This document shows, in pieces, positions 46,474 through 55,895 of a stretch of DNA of 64,000 nt. The first letter of the stretch is position 1, and each line of letters begins with the position of its first letter. A program made the position numbers and the translations under genes. The stretch is from positions 1 to 64,000 of the forward strand of contig JAPDRN010000169.1 in the NCBI GenBank assembly GCA_030247855.1, written 5' to 3'. The notes under the pieces are model-generated. The model searched no databases. It saw only the letters and a program-made list of their open reading frames with translations, and was not told the DNA's origin. The stretch comes from Knufia peltigerae. Its lineage: Eukaryota > Ascomycota > Eurotiomycetes > Chaetothyriales > Trichomeriaceae.

Positions 46474-46730
46474 CAAAGGGGATGAACCCGTTGAGTATTC
46501 TTGAATAAACTTGGCACCTGATAATGACCGTGAAATTCGTGAAATTTCGGCGTCTGGCCTATGTTCCCTTACGTTGTGCTCTTCCTATGACGTAACCAGG
46601 TTAGTATACCTAAATAGCTGGATTCCGGAGCCGAATCCCGACCTCGCAGATTCAAAGATACTTCTCATCTCTCAGCAAGCAGGATAACCCAAATTAAGCC
46701 CGACGTCTGTCGCAGCAGCAGTATCGGAAA
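46474..46730. promoter_or_regulatory. upstream region of the phosphatidylserine decarboxylase gene
   Basis: About 260 bp likely holding the promoter and 5' leader. No specific site was identified. Confidence 0.3.
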
Positions 46731-47729
46731 ATGGGTGCTATCGTCAGCTACGTTCACTTCCTCCTAGACAGCGCCCTCGCCACCGTCAAGCTGGTCCAAA
46801 ACCGTGAGGTCGGCTGGAAGACTCTCAATCGCAAGACCGGCCTTTATGTGCGCGAACAACAACCGATCTACAAGAAAATCAAGCTATGGCTCTTGTTTAG
46901 TCGGCCTATGGAGTGGTTGGACCGTACGTGGTTGCTGAGGTATTGGATGCACGAGAAGACGATAACTTCTGGGAAGAAAGAAGGTACTCGGGCCTCTGCC
47001 AAGCAGATAGCATCCTTTGTCGACTTCTATCACATCAACATGGAAGATTTCACGCCGACAGACATCCACGCGTACCGCACTTTCGAAGATTTCTTCGTGC
47101 GGCGACACAAGCCAGGCGCCCGTCCAATCTCCCAAAAGAATGACTCCGCTCTCGCCGTCGTTGTCGCGGACTGCCGGCTTGTAGTCTACCCCAGCGTCTC
47201 CGAGACTAAACGGCTATGGATAAAAGGACGAAACTTCACCATCGGTAATTTGATCCAAGATGTTGCCGCCGCCAAAATATGGGACCACGGCGCAATCGCG
47301 TCCTTCAGACTCAGTCCACAAGACTATCATCGGTATCACTCTCCAGTCGAAGGCACTGTGGAATGGTACAGGCAAATCCCTGGAGAGTATTACCAAGTCG
47401 ACCCGCTCTGCTTGCGATCCGACATCGACGTCTTGACGGTAAACGCTCGCTGCGCAATCTGCATCAACAGCCCGTCATTTGGATATGTGCTCTTTGTGGC
47501 AATCGGGGCCACAGACGTGGGAACCGTGGAAATCAACCAAAAGTGTAGGACTAAGGGCTCACGGCTGGAAAAAGGCGAGGAGCTAGGTTTGTTCCAATTT
47601 GGAGGGAGTAGCATAATCGTTGCTTTCGAGGAGGGAAGAATACGTTTTGACAAAGATTTACTCAGTGTGAGCAGGCGTCTGGTGATGATGGATGTGGAAG
47701 TAGGGATGAGTCTGGGACGGGCGATCTAG
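46731..47729 (+). CDS. phosphatidylserine decarboxylase, short form
   Basis: Single-exon frame of 332 aa. The enzyme makes phosphatidylethanolamine from phosphatidylserine and matures by self-cleavage to form a pyruvoyl group. The cleavage motif is GGSS at residues 291-294 in FGGSSIIVAFE, with Ser as the pyruvoyl donor. The upstream YHRYHSPVEG (H200, H203) and ADCRLVVYPS (D147) supply the usual Asp-His pair for autoprocessing. FEDFFVRRHKPGARPI is a strong family block. It lacks the C2 domains and long N-terminus of yeast Psd2 and has no obvious mitochondrial presequence, so it belongs to the short standalone forms seen as extra copies in filamentous fungi. Location and substrate pool are therefore uncertain. 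Confidence 0.92.
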   Translation: MGAIVSYVHFLLDSALATVKLVQNREVGWKTLNRKTGLYVREQQPIYKKIKLWLLFSRPMEWLDRTWLLRYWMHEKTITSGKKEGTRASAKQIASFVDFYHINMEDFTPTDIHAYRTFEDFFVRRHKPGARPISQKNDSALAVVVADCRLVVYPSVSETKRLWIKGRNFTIGNLIQDVAAAKIWDHGAIASFRLSPQDYHRYHSPVEGTVEWYRQIPGEYYQVDPLCLRSDIDVLTVNARCAICINSPSFGYVLFVAIGATDVGTVEINQKCRTKGSRLEKGEELGLFQFGGSSIIVAFEEGRIRFDKDLLSVSRRLVMMDVEVGMSLGRAI

Positions 47730-48287
47730 AATGGGTGAGTTTTGTACAGGACTACTGAGGGAGAACTGACAAGAGGATGTGACTTGTTCTACATCTCCTT
47801 TGCACCCCTGGATACCTGTGGTTCGTATATGATGTGGATAACGGTGGGCCCATAAGAAGCAAAGCTCCTGCCTCACACTCATCAGTCCGATCACTCTTCC
47901 GAAGCAACACTATCGCTCGAGAGGCAGGTGAGGTAGTTACTTCTAATTGGCTGCGGAAGGAAGCTTCAGAGAGGGAATAGGGTCTTTCGCCTGGAGGGAA
48001 TCGGGAATGCTAGGCTTAAGTACGAGACCACTCGACCAGGTATGTCTGGGGTTCTCGATTGCGGCACTAGCTCTAGAGTAGCTGGAGAATGAGGTTTTAT
48101 CTGTTGTCGTAACTAGGTAGTGCGCCCTTGATACCAAAGAGTAACGTTGCGACCTCCTTCTGCTTGCGCCAAACCATCCAACAAACGACTACCAATACAA
48201 TTTCTTCACCACTCAGTGTCTCACTCAATTTCTCAATCGTAGTCCCGGGTCAGAACTTCAGGGCTAACTTCGCGGTGTGCTGTGGCT
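47730..48287. other. intergenic region between convergent genes
   Basis: About 560 bp between the 3' ends of the decarboxylase and hemerythrin genes. I see nothing recognisable. Confidence 0.4.
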
Positions 48288-49084
48288 CTATCCCTGTGGG
48301 AAACGTCGGAAAATATCACCCAATTTGTCCAAGGGTGCAGCCATGAGTCCAGCGACGGTTTCGAAGGGAGGCTTATCGGGCGCTGAAGGATGGCTGCGTG
48401 TTGGCACAAACATCTTCGTTCTTCCGAAGCTGTTCACCAGTTGGGCGGAATCGCCATCCTGTATCACCTTTTCCAGCTTTGGCAGATCATCTGTTTCTTC
48501 CTCCTCAATATGCTTGCCAAGCACGTCCCAGAGCGACTGGATAGTTGGTTCAAACTCTAGGTCAGATGGAGATAAGCCTTGGAACTTGTACAAGAGTTCT
48601 TTGACCTGCCCCATTTCTTAGCCAGTGCCCATCTATCCATTATGATTTGCCATTGAGATGTAATTTGCATGCATACCTTGTTATGTTCATCTCGGTCTTT
48701 TTGAGCTAGGTGCTTGCCCTCTTCGCCCATGTACTTTTCCATGGCTGGGTATACAACAAGTTCCTCACCGATGGAATGCCGAGCTAATTCCCAGGTGAAC
48801 TGATTTTGCCAACGAATTTTCGAATCATCATCCTTCGCACTCAGTATGTTGATATAGTATTCCTTCAGCTCTGCATGATCATGCTTAATCGCTTCTGAGA
48901 CGGTTCCCGTATTGGCGGAAGCCATCGTTGCGGTCTGGGCATCTACTTTAGTCGCGGTGTTTGGATACACAGAACTCTGGAAGCGTGTATGGTAGAGAGA
49001 CGGTATTCTGGTCGGTGCGTAAACGGGTCGAGTAAAACAAGGGCGAGCAATGTGCAACATAGATATGGACCTTATAGCTGCCAT
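48288..49084 (-). CDS. hemerythrin/HHE cation-binding domain protein
   Basis: Two exons, complement(48288..48605, 48677..49084), 241 aa. The HHE domain is visible as KHDHAELKEYY, then WELARHSIGEELVVYPAME, DRDEHNKV (across the intron) and KHIEEEETDDLPKLE. The repeated H-x-x-x-E pattern is the di-iron or cation-binding signature. The first 45 or so residues are basic, hydroxylated and poor in acids (MAAIRSISMLHIARPCFTRP), like a mitochondrial targeting sequence. I chose the ATG at 49084; a longer frame reaching 49108 begins with GTG. Fungal members are implicated in iron or nitrosative stress but the specific role is unknown. Confidence 0.88.
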
Positions 49085-49734
49085 CCCTGGACAAACAAAT
49101 AGCCACACGACGTTGCGAAGAGAGATGTACAGTGCAACTTTATAGAAAGAATATTTACGTAGTGAAGAGACAACAGTTCGCTATGATGCCGTTGTCTTGT
49201 GCTCGATTCGCTCTTGGACGCTGGACTCCGCTTCCGCAACATCTGAATGGTTGGAGAAGCGCCAATCGCATGCTTTTGTTTTGTCATTGTATCTTCAGTA
49301 CCGTGTGCCAACCTCGTCCCACATGAAGCTGGTGATATAGTGGTTCTGCAAAGGGCGTAAGGACCTACGACGTCCGGGAGCAACTTCCTGTCTCTTCAAC
49401 GTCAGAGCTTGTGCTTCCACCTCGGAAGCGACTGCATTTTATTATGCATTAAGGATTATCTTTGTCTTGATTAGAATCGTTGTATGTCACGGTTGCTGTC
49501 ATAGTGACGCTCCCCACAATGTGTCTTTGACGTCGAGAATCACATGTTTTATTCTTTATCTTGTTTAGAGTCATCGTACGTCACTGCTGCTGTCGTAGTG
49601 ATGAGTACCCTAGTGTATCTTTGATGTCAGTAGTCATCTGGCAAAGGCGCTGCAGGCTACTCAGACAACTCCTTATCTACCCCCCAGTAACAAGCATCTG
49701 GGACGTATTGCCTTCTCAAGCTGTAACCGACAAG
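49085..49734. promoter_or_regulatory. divergent promoter, hemerythrin and small hydrophilic protein
   Basis: About 650 bp. It includes two similar segments, around 49440-49530 and 49545-49625, each with a TCTTTG/GTATGTCAC-GCTGTC-AGTGA pattern, which look like an old tandem duplication. Confidence 0.4.
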
Positions 49735-50118
49735 ATGGCGACAAACGCGAACCAAGAGTTCAGCAAGCAGGATACCACAACCGACGATATTCCTCAGGGT
49801 GGAGATACTGTTGACAACTCTTATGCTAGTCGGCCAGGTCAGATTAGTATACCTGTGCTGAGGGACGAGACACCGGTTGAGCAACCCAACGACGCACACA
49901 ATCCTGACTCGGATCAGGCTCTAAGTACGTATATTCAGCTTTTGGCTCGAAGTTTATTGACTATTGTTTTAGGGCAAGATGAAGCAGAAGCAATCGACAA
50001 ACACAAGATTCTGAAAGGTGGTCGGACTCGAAATGCGACAAAACCAAAGGGTACTTATCAAGATCCAGAGGGAGAGGCCGACCTTCCTGAGAATGACGAG
50101 ACTTCTGCCGTGCGTTGA
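49735..50118 (+). CDS. small hydrophilic protein, unknown function
   Basis: Two exons, join(49735..49924, 49973..50118), 111 aa. The 48-nt intron has a GTACGT donor and TTGAC branch. The protein is highly polar and rich in D, E, Q, N and T with no hydrophobic segment. Its C-terminal half (HKILKGGRTRNATKPKGTY ... EGEADLP) resembles short conserved fungal proteins with a GRTRNATKPxGTYxxP motif that I recall only as uncharacterised. It looks intrinsically disordered, perhaps stress-related given the Con-10 gene nearby, but no function can be assigned. Confidence 0.6.
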   Translation: MATNANQEFSKQDTTTDDIPQGGDTVDNSYASRPGQISIPVLRDETPVEQPNDAHNPDSDQALSTYIQLLARSLLTIVLGQDEAEAIDKHKILKGGRTRNATKPKGTYQDPEGEADLPENDETSAVR

Positions 50119-50686
50119 TCTTTTGCCGACCAAATATAGTACTGTTGCGCTCAGACACATGAGATTGGGAATATAAGGATGTTTCTCGAATGACTCTCGC
50201 GCTTTTCGGTGAGCATTTACAAAAAGACTGAGGTCTCAACAGCGACTTAGGAAGAATCTAAGATGTTGAATACTGTCACTCACTACTCCTATAGATATTG
50301 AAATTCTTTGATTGCGAAAGAATTGCTAAGTTATTCTTGAGCGATTGTACATCGCGTAAATGTAAAGTTTGCTGTGCAATGGACGTACATTAAAGACAAT
50401 CGCCGCGAGCGCATACAACTTAGAAAAGAGGTCCGCGCTCCATAATGATATTTAGATGTACCAAACCTAGATGTGAAAGAACGCTACTTCCAAAGAGTGG
50501 TTTGTAGATAGCGGATCAAAAAGCGCGAATGTAGACCATAAAACTTCTCCTTTCGAATTAGATGGTATATTGAGGACGAATACAACCAGCTGACATTATA
50601 TAAAATGCCTTGTTCTATTGTGCCGTATCCAAGTGTAATAGCATTGTTTAGGCCTGTCCCGTCCTTGCACGCCTCAGTACCAAGAT
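50119..50686. other. intergenic region between convergent genes
   Basis: About 570 bp, moderately AT-rich, between the 3' ends of two small genes. I see nothing recognisable. Confidence 0.35.
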
Positions 50687-50970
50687 TTAAGAGCTAGAAC
50701 CTCCTTTCCTGCCTGCTTCTCTGGCTTTTTCGCTGCCTGGTTCAAATGACCCACTCGAGGCCTGGCCACCCTTGGAAGCAATCTCGTGCTTTGTCGTAGT
50801 TAGCAAAAGTCTACTGGTAGCGGGTGACAATTGGCGTTTACTTGTTTGTCAGGATCCATGGATGCAAATCCACCAGCGCTTGACTGTCCTCCTTTGCTTG
50901 CAATCTCCTGGACCTCCTCCTTGGGGCGGTTGGCAAAGTTTCCAGGGTTCGTGTTGCCTGTAGAAGACAT
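50687..50970 (-). CDS. Con-10 / KGG-repeat stress protein
   Basis: Two exons, complement(50687..50788, 50842..50970), 76 aa. It starts MSSTGNTNPGNFANRPKEEV and carries three KGG motifs: EIASKGGQSSAGGF, EIASKGGQASSGSF and AREAGRKGG. This is the pattern of conidiation-specific protein 10 and bacterial GsiB-type proteins, small hydrophilic proteins that accumulate during sporulation, light or desiccation stress. The 53-nt intron has a GCTAAC branch site and sits between the first and second repeat. The protein is complete and close to the usual Con-10 length of about 80-86 aa. Confidence 0.88.
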
Positions 50971-51610
50971 GGTGAAGATATGGCTCGAAGGTGGGATGTG
51001 TTCTGCCTTTTCAGGCTGCCTTGTAGGGGGTTCGAATTGGTTCTTGTAACCGTAAAGAATTTGAGTTCGTCAGGAATGGGAAGCATTATATAGGAAGATT
51101 GGGAATACACTGCATCATAAGTCGTTTGTGACCTCATCCAATGAAGAGCACTAAGGAGCGTGTTGGCGTCATTGACACGGGTCTTCTTACTGGGAACATG
51201 CTGTCTAATAGAGACACTTGCACATATGTGGATAAGGATCTTCTCCTCGCTAGAATTTAGAGTGTCAAAATCCTTTGTCGTTGGTAATTCGTCATCGTAC
51301 TAATGAAGAGAAGGATCTCAAGATCGAGATTCTCTACGATATCACTAACCTTTCTTCATTGTTTACGTCAAAGGGGATATTCCATGCTCGTAACTAGAGG
51401 TAGATCAGGCCCTAAAGGCCGATGTTTATCCTGCAATAGGAATGTTACAATCAGACGATTGTGTAATATCAGTCTATCCGCAGCAAATGTCGCTACAGCG
51501 GGAGCAGCGTCTCTTTAGTAACTGCGAATGTCCGGTACTAGGCATCTCTGTGTGACGATGCACATGAGAATACACCGAATTGCAGGTTTCAAAGGTCCGA
51601 GATCCTCTGC
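50971..51610. promoter_or_regulatory. upstream region of the Con-10 gene
   Basis: About 640 bp; the proximal half is expected to be the Con-10 promoter. No specific motif was assigned. Confidence 0.35.
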
Positions 51611-51784
51611 TCAAAGCAAAGTTTGTGAAGCTTGCGATGCGGCGTTGAATTTGGGTGGTGGAGGAATGTACACAAGCGTGATACCAGCAGCAGAATAGGT
51701 CTGCGCGATGTGATGGTGAAATGAAGCGTTATCCATAACCAGGATCGACTCATGGTCACAATGGTGCAAGCGTTGCTCAATAAA
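51611..51784 (-). mobile_element. DDE transposase remnant (Tc1/mariner-like)
   Basis: A short minus-strand segment encodes EQRLHHCDHESILVMDNASF followed by HHHIAQTYSAAGITLVYIPP. This corresponds to the second catalytic Asp block (ILVMDNASxH) and the hydrophobic L-x-Y-I-P-P block of DDE_3/Tc1-mariner-type transposases. The expected Y/S-P-D-x-N-P-I-E ending is degenerate and a stop follows soon after. The upstream part is not recognisable. It is a relic of about 175 bp with no terminal repeats seen. Confidence 0.65.
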
Positions 51785-52857
51785 CTTTCAAACAGGGAAC
51801 TGTTGATAGTACCTTAAAGATATGCATGTATAGGCGAGCGCGATGTCATTTTGTGAGCATGCAGGCAAATCTGATCAAGGCTGACATGGCTGGCCACGGG
51901 GTGGCTGCATGTTTGGCAGCTCCTTGCCGGCATGTAAATCGAGTATTATCGTTGACAAGGTGTGACATTGTGAGATAAAATACGACAGATCAGTCTTTCC
52001 TGTCTCCAACGGCGAACAGCGCTGATTTTAGACAAACGAAATGAGACTGCTTTTGCCATTGAAATGTGATATGAGATGTTCCATGATTGAAGTTGGCCAT
52101 GTGACAGGTCATGCCAAGCCGTGTGCCAATTGACGGTGACTGGCTGTAACACAGGCCTCACAACTCCTCCCTTGTCATGGTTGATAGATCACAAAAGCCA
52201 AAATCTGATGATTTGTCATTCCCATGGCGCCCGCACTGTCCGGTAGAGTCTGTAATAGAAGGAAAAACATTGTACGTGGCCTCTACAGCACACTATTAGT
52301 GATTCAATATGCAAAATGCGACAACCCCCGAGTGACGATGAGTTGTTGCTTTCACAGAAGCTTCAAAAATAGTCACGTGCTGTCTCTTTCGAAAGTCGCC
52401 TGGCCTCAACTCAGCCACATCTGCAGCTTCTTCTCGCCTCCACCCGTCCAGCGCTCAAGCCTCATCCTCAATATCTCACCTTGCATGAGAGATACAACGC
52501 TTCACATTATACAGTATCTACCATTGATCTATCAATTAGAAGAACTATCCCACTTCGCTAGTAATCTACGAAAGGTAGACGCGAGACGTGCATGGCTGGT
52601 TTCGCCACTCCGAGCTGACGGTGCCTATCCCGCTGTCATCCTCACCCCAAGTACTATACAGTACCAACCGCCAAGCTCGACTCCGCTCACTCTCCCAATG
52701 CAGTATTCAATGCAGTATTCTGCGATTAAGAGCGCCGTCGACGCCATATCGAATATCTTACCGTAAAACCTTCAACCGGACCTCACTGATCCCTCTTGAC
52801 GGGTTTCGGCGTCTCCTTTCCAGAGTGGTCTTTCCATTGCGACGGTAGGCCAATGAT
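51785..52857. other. gene-poor region with transposon debris
   Basis: About 1.1 kb. The left part may be further decayed transposon sequence. A plus-strand frame at 52224-52766 has no recognisable domain and contains a direct repeat (CAGTATTCAATGCAGTATTC near 52701-52720). Confidence 0.35.
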
Positions 52858-53579
52858 TTAGGGTCTTTTGTCTCTCGGGGGCCTCCCCGCAAACCACCAC
52901 AAACAAGGGTTTCCATTGATTGTTGACCTTCGGGTCATTGATCTTTCCCCTTCCCAAACTTCTCTTGCCGTCTGCTGCATTTCCTCCCAACGCCGTCTAC
53001 TCATCTGCTGTTCTGTCTCCCATCGCGTTCTTTCCTGAGCTCTCTCATATTCCCAGCGGTCTCTCTCACGTTCTCTCTCCCTCACCCAGGCATTCCTTTC
53101 ACGCACTCTCTCCTCCTCCCAGCGTTCTCTTTCACGCTCCCTCTCCCTCTCCCACTGCTCCCTTTCCTGCGTTATCTGCCTAACCCACTCTCCTCGATCG
53201 TCTAAAACACGTCTCTCCAGGCGATCCAATTCGGTCCGATACTCGCGGATGTCAAGGCAATTTTCTGGCTGAGGCTCCTCATTTCCTGACTGTCGGAAAT
53301 GTATGGTGATCGTCCAGTTAGGTCGAAGAGTCGCCTCCCATATCCTTGGAAGGATGATGTTTCCATCCGGCCCTGACAGCTCGAACTGACTTTGGCGTAT
53401 GTTGGCCAGAGGTTGCCGGCAAGCATCAGCTATAAGGGTTTCCATGCCCTAGACAAGGCTCTTGTTAGTTTCTGATGGAACTCCACACATCGAGCGCACC
53501 AGCCATGTCTGACAGCTAGAATAAGGGAACGTGAAAGGCCGCCCAACATCGTTGATGAATGTGATAAATGCTGCTTCCG
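52858..53579 (-). CDS. ubiquitin-like-domain/coiled-coil protein, 5' end unresolved
   Basis: Two exons are supported, complement(52858..53448, 53500..53579). Together they encode FITFINDVGRPFTFPY ... MGMETLIADACRQPL, then ANIRQSQFELSGPDGNIILP and IWEATLRPNWTITIHF. This is the fungal ubiquitin-like fold (ULD-type) often found in proteins of unknown function. After it comes a long charged coiled coil of R-E-R-E and W-E-x-E-R repeats (about 90 residues), then a short basic end. The segment before 53579 must hold at least one more exon: the only nearby ATG frame needs an implausible 29-nt intron. It may be 5'-truncated. Function unknown. Confidence 0.6.
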
Positions 53580-54571
53580 CTGTCATCGGTTAGCAAACAT
53601 GAGTTGACCTATCTTCATGAGAGACAAGACTGGCTCCATTATTTTTGGTCCTTTTGAAGCTATTGACTCTCATGGGATTGAGTTTGGCGAGATGATTTGC
53701 ATGAAAGATCCGGCGCGAACAGTAGGAAACGTGGTGGTATCTTATTGGTATAGCCCAAAAATGCACAAACCTGTGAAGGTCCTTGCAGCTTAAATGCGTA
53801 CTTTGGATGGATGCTCTTGCATGCGTTTTTCCTAGTGTGCTTTAGCCTTGCATAATTGTGTAGCGGACGACACTACCTGCTCATTATCGGCGAGTTTATG
53901 TTGTGTAATGGGTTAGTGAAAGACTGGTGTCCTCCATAGCTGCTGGCAAGGTCGAGAAGCATTTTGACAGCACGTGACAATTTAGTATGCTTCGCGTCAT
54001 AAACACTCCTACTCACAATCATGCTGACACATCCTCGCGTCCATTCGTGTCGAGTCTATGTCGACTCGGTGCACCAGCAAGAGCTGGACTCTTTATTCTC
54101 TCCTAGTCCTTGGCGACCTCGTCATTTACAGCGACCACTTGATCTAGGACCTGCGGACGTTTTCGTGGGCACAATACCATCGATAATATGGCCACAGTGG
54201 CTGTCTGCGCGTTGCGAATCACAGAATGTCTCGGATTTGACATGCTTGGAGGAAGACCTGGCGGTAACAAGGTGACACTGCTGGATTGATGCCACTGTGG
54301 ACTTGCTTCGCTTTGGAACCTGGCAACTCATTGCAAGTAACACACAAAGGCTGTGAATAAGGTTGCCCCATTATCGGCATCTTCTATACGTTAGATGCTT
54401 CAATTTGTTCCTCAATAGACTCTGGAAGCGAACAGAAACAAGTGACGGAAGGACAAGTCGTAAGAGAAGGCACATCACGAGCAGGTGATGCGGTCAAGAG
54501 TGTAGATTGAATTCAAGAGGTCTTCCTCTTGTTCTTATATAGCGGTACACTGTCCGTGTGCGCCCGATGTT
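53580..54571. other. unresolved 5' flank of the ubiquitin-like gene
   Basis: About 1 kb, expected to include the missing first exon(s) and promoter. Other frames here show nothing recognisable. Confidence 0.35.
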
Positions 54572-55327
54572 CTACTCACTATCGCTGCTCAGCGAGAGGA
54601 CATCCGTCTGGTCGTCATCATCCTCCCGCGTGCTCCGGGTTTCATTACCGGACCCCAGGTAAATATCCCGAATGTCGCCTTCTTCGAATCTTCGTTTGCA
54701 CCAAGGGCAACCTTTGCCTTGTCCAAGCCATAATCCCAAGCATTCTCTGCAGGCACTGTGACCGCATGGAATCGTGGTATCTTTAAAGGCCACCATACAG
54801 ATATTGCACCGTAAGTGATCAATCTTTTCCAATTCCTTGTGCGCAGCTTCCAAATCATTGCTCAGTTCTTGATTCTGACTGCGTAGCAGCCTGTTCTCGT
54901 TTATACACTGCTGCAACTTGCGAGTTTGCTGTCGAAGCTTTTTCCGAGTATTTTCGGCGATACTCTGAACGTCTGGTCGCTGTCGTCCATGCTGAGCGAT
55001 ATAACGATCCAGTTCAGCCTGTTTGGCGAGCAACATCGTCTTCAATTGCCGCGCCTGCATCAACAGTGAGGAGAATTTCCTCCTGTCGAAAGCACCAAAT
55101 ATAACCGAATCGTGTTCGACCCGGATTTCGCAGTCGGCGTCGTTGAGAAAATCTTTGATGTTGGGAGTATGCTGCATCTTGCGCTTCTTGGAGAACAGCG
55201 GCGTGAGCAAGGAGTTGGACATATAGAAAGGGACGAGGGCTGGAGCAGGGCTAGAGCGCCTTCTTATACCCCTAGAATTTAGTGGGTTCACAGCTGCTAC
55301 ACGAGCCTGGTCGGGCGCCTTTACCAT
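54572..55327 (-). CDS. coiled-coil RING-finger protein
   Basis: Single-exon frame of 251 aa; an internal ATG at 55222 would give a protein starting MSNSLLTPLFSKKRK, and the true start is uncertain. Residues about 80-170 are a predicted coiled coil (leucine- and glutamine-rich). A C3HC4 RING follows: CNICMVAF, IPCGHSACRECLGLWL and CPWCKRRF. The C-terminus is acidic and serine-rich (TREDDDDQTDVLSLSSDSE). This is the layout of a probable E3 ubiquitin ligase that multimerises through its coiled coil. Substrates are unknown. It sits between two other coiled-coil genes of accessory type. Confidence 0.75.
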   Translation of the reverse strand: MVKAPDQARVAAVNPLNSRGIRRRSSPAPALVPFYMSNSLLTPLFSKKRKMQHTPNIKDFLNDADCEIRVEHDSVIFGAFDRRKFSSLLMQARQLKTMLLAKQAELDRYIAQHGRQRPDVQSIAENTRKKLRQQTRKLQQCINENRLLRSQNQELSNDLEAAHKELEKIDHLRCNICMVAFKDTTIPCGHSACRECLGLWLGQGKGCPWCKRRFEEGDIRDIYLGSGNETRSTREDDDDQTDVLSLSSDSE

Positions 55328-55895
55328 TCACATTCCGGGATTATCGACTCCTGAGCGTGTCGTGCCTGGCGTATCAGCAGACCAGCGACCCCAATGACGT
55401 ACGCTGCTGCACGAAGGATGCCATCACGCATCACCGAAATTATGACCAAGAGGCAATGTGCCCGTCAGGGTCCAGAGTCCATGGTGTCCAATCAATATGC
55501 ACCTTCGATCCCTAATGCGAAGAACAGGGGTGACTTTGAAGACACGGTGCAAGGTTGCCTGATTACGCCCTTGCAGCTGAACTAAGAAGACTAACTTTAG
55601 CTGGCTAGGGTAAACGTGATAGTTGGCTGGGTCCCGGGTAACAGATACATCTAGGCGCCAGAGAGCGAATGGGTAGCGCAATATGTCTTGCTTAGATCCT
55701 CGTCGTCCTCTTGTCGGTCAACTGAATCTTTAGGCTCAGTCGAGGTGATCTTGGGGTTGACTCTCGTGGATACTTCTCATTTTGACCAGATCATAAGCAG
55801 GCTCTGTTAGTAGAAATTTTTGATCATAGGCGGTGGGAGTCCTTGGGTTCCATGTTAAGCAGCAGAAAATGACGACTGAAACGACTTGAGATGCA
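55328..55895. promoter_or_regulatory. upstream region of the RING gene
   Basis: About 570 bp between the RING gene's 5' end and the 3' end of the next minus-strand gene. I see nothing specific. Confidence 0.35.
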
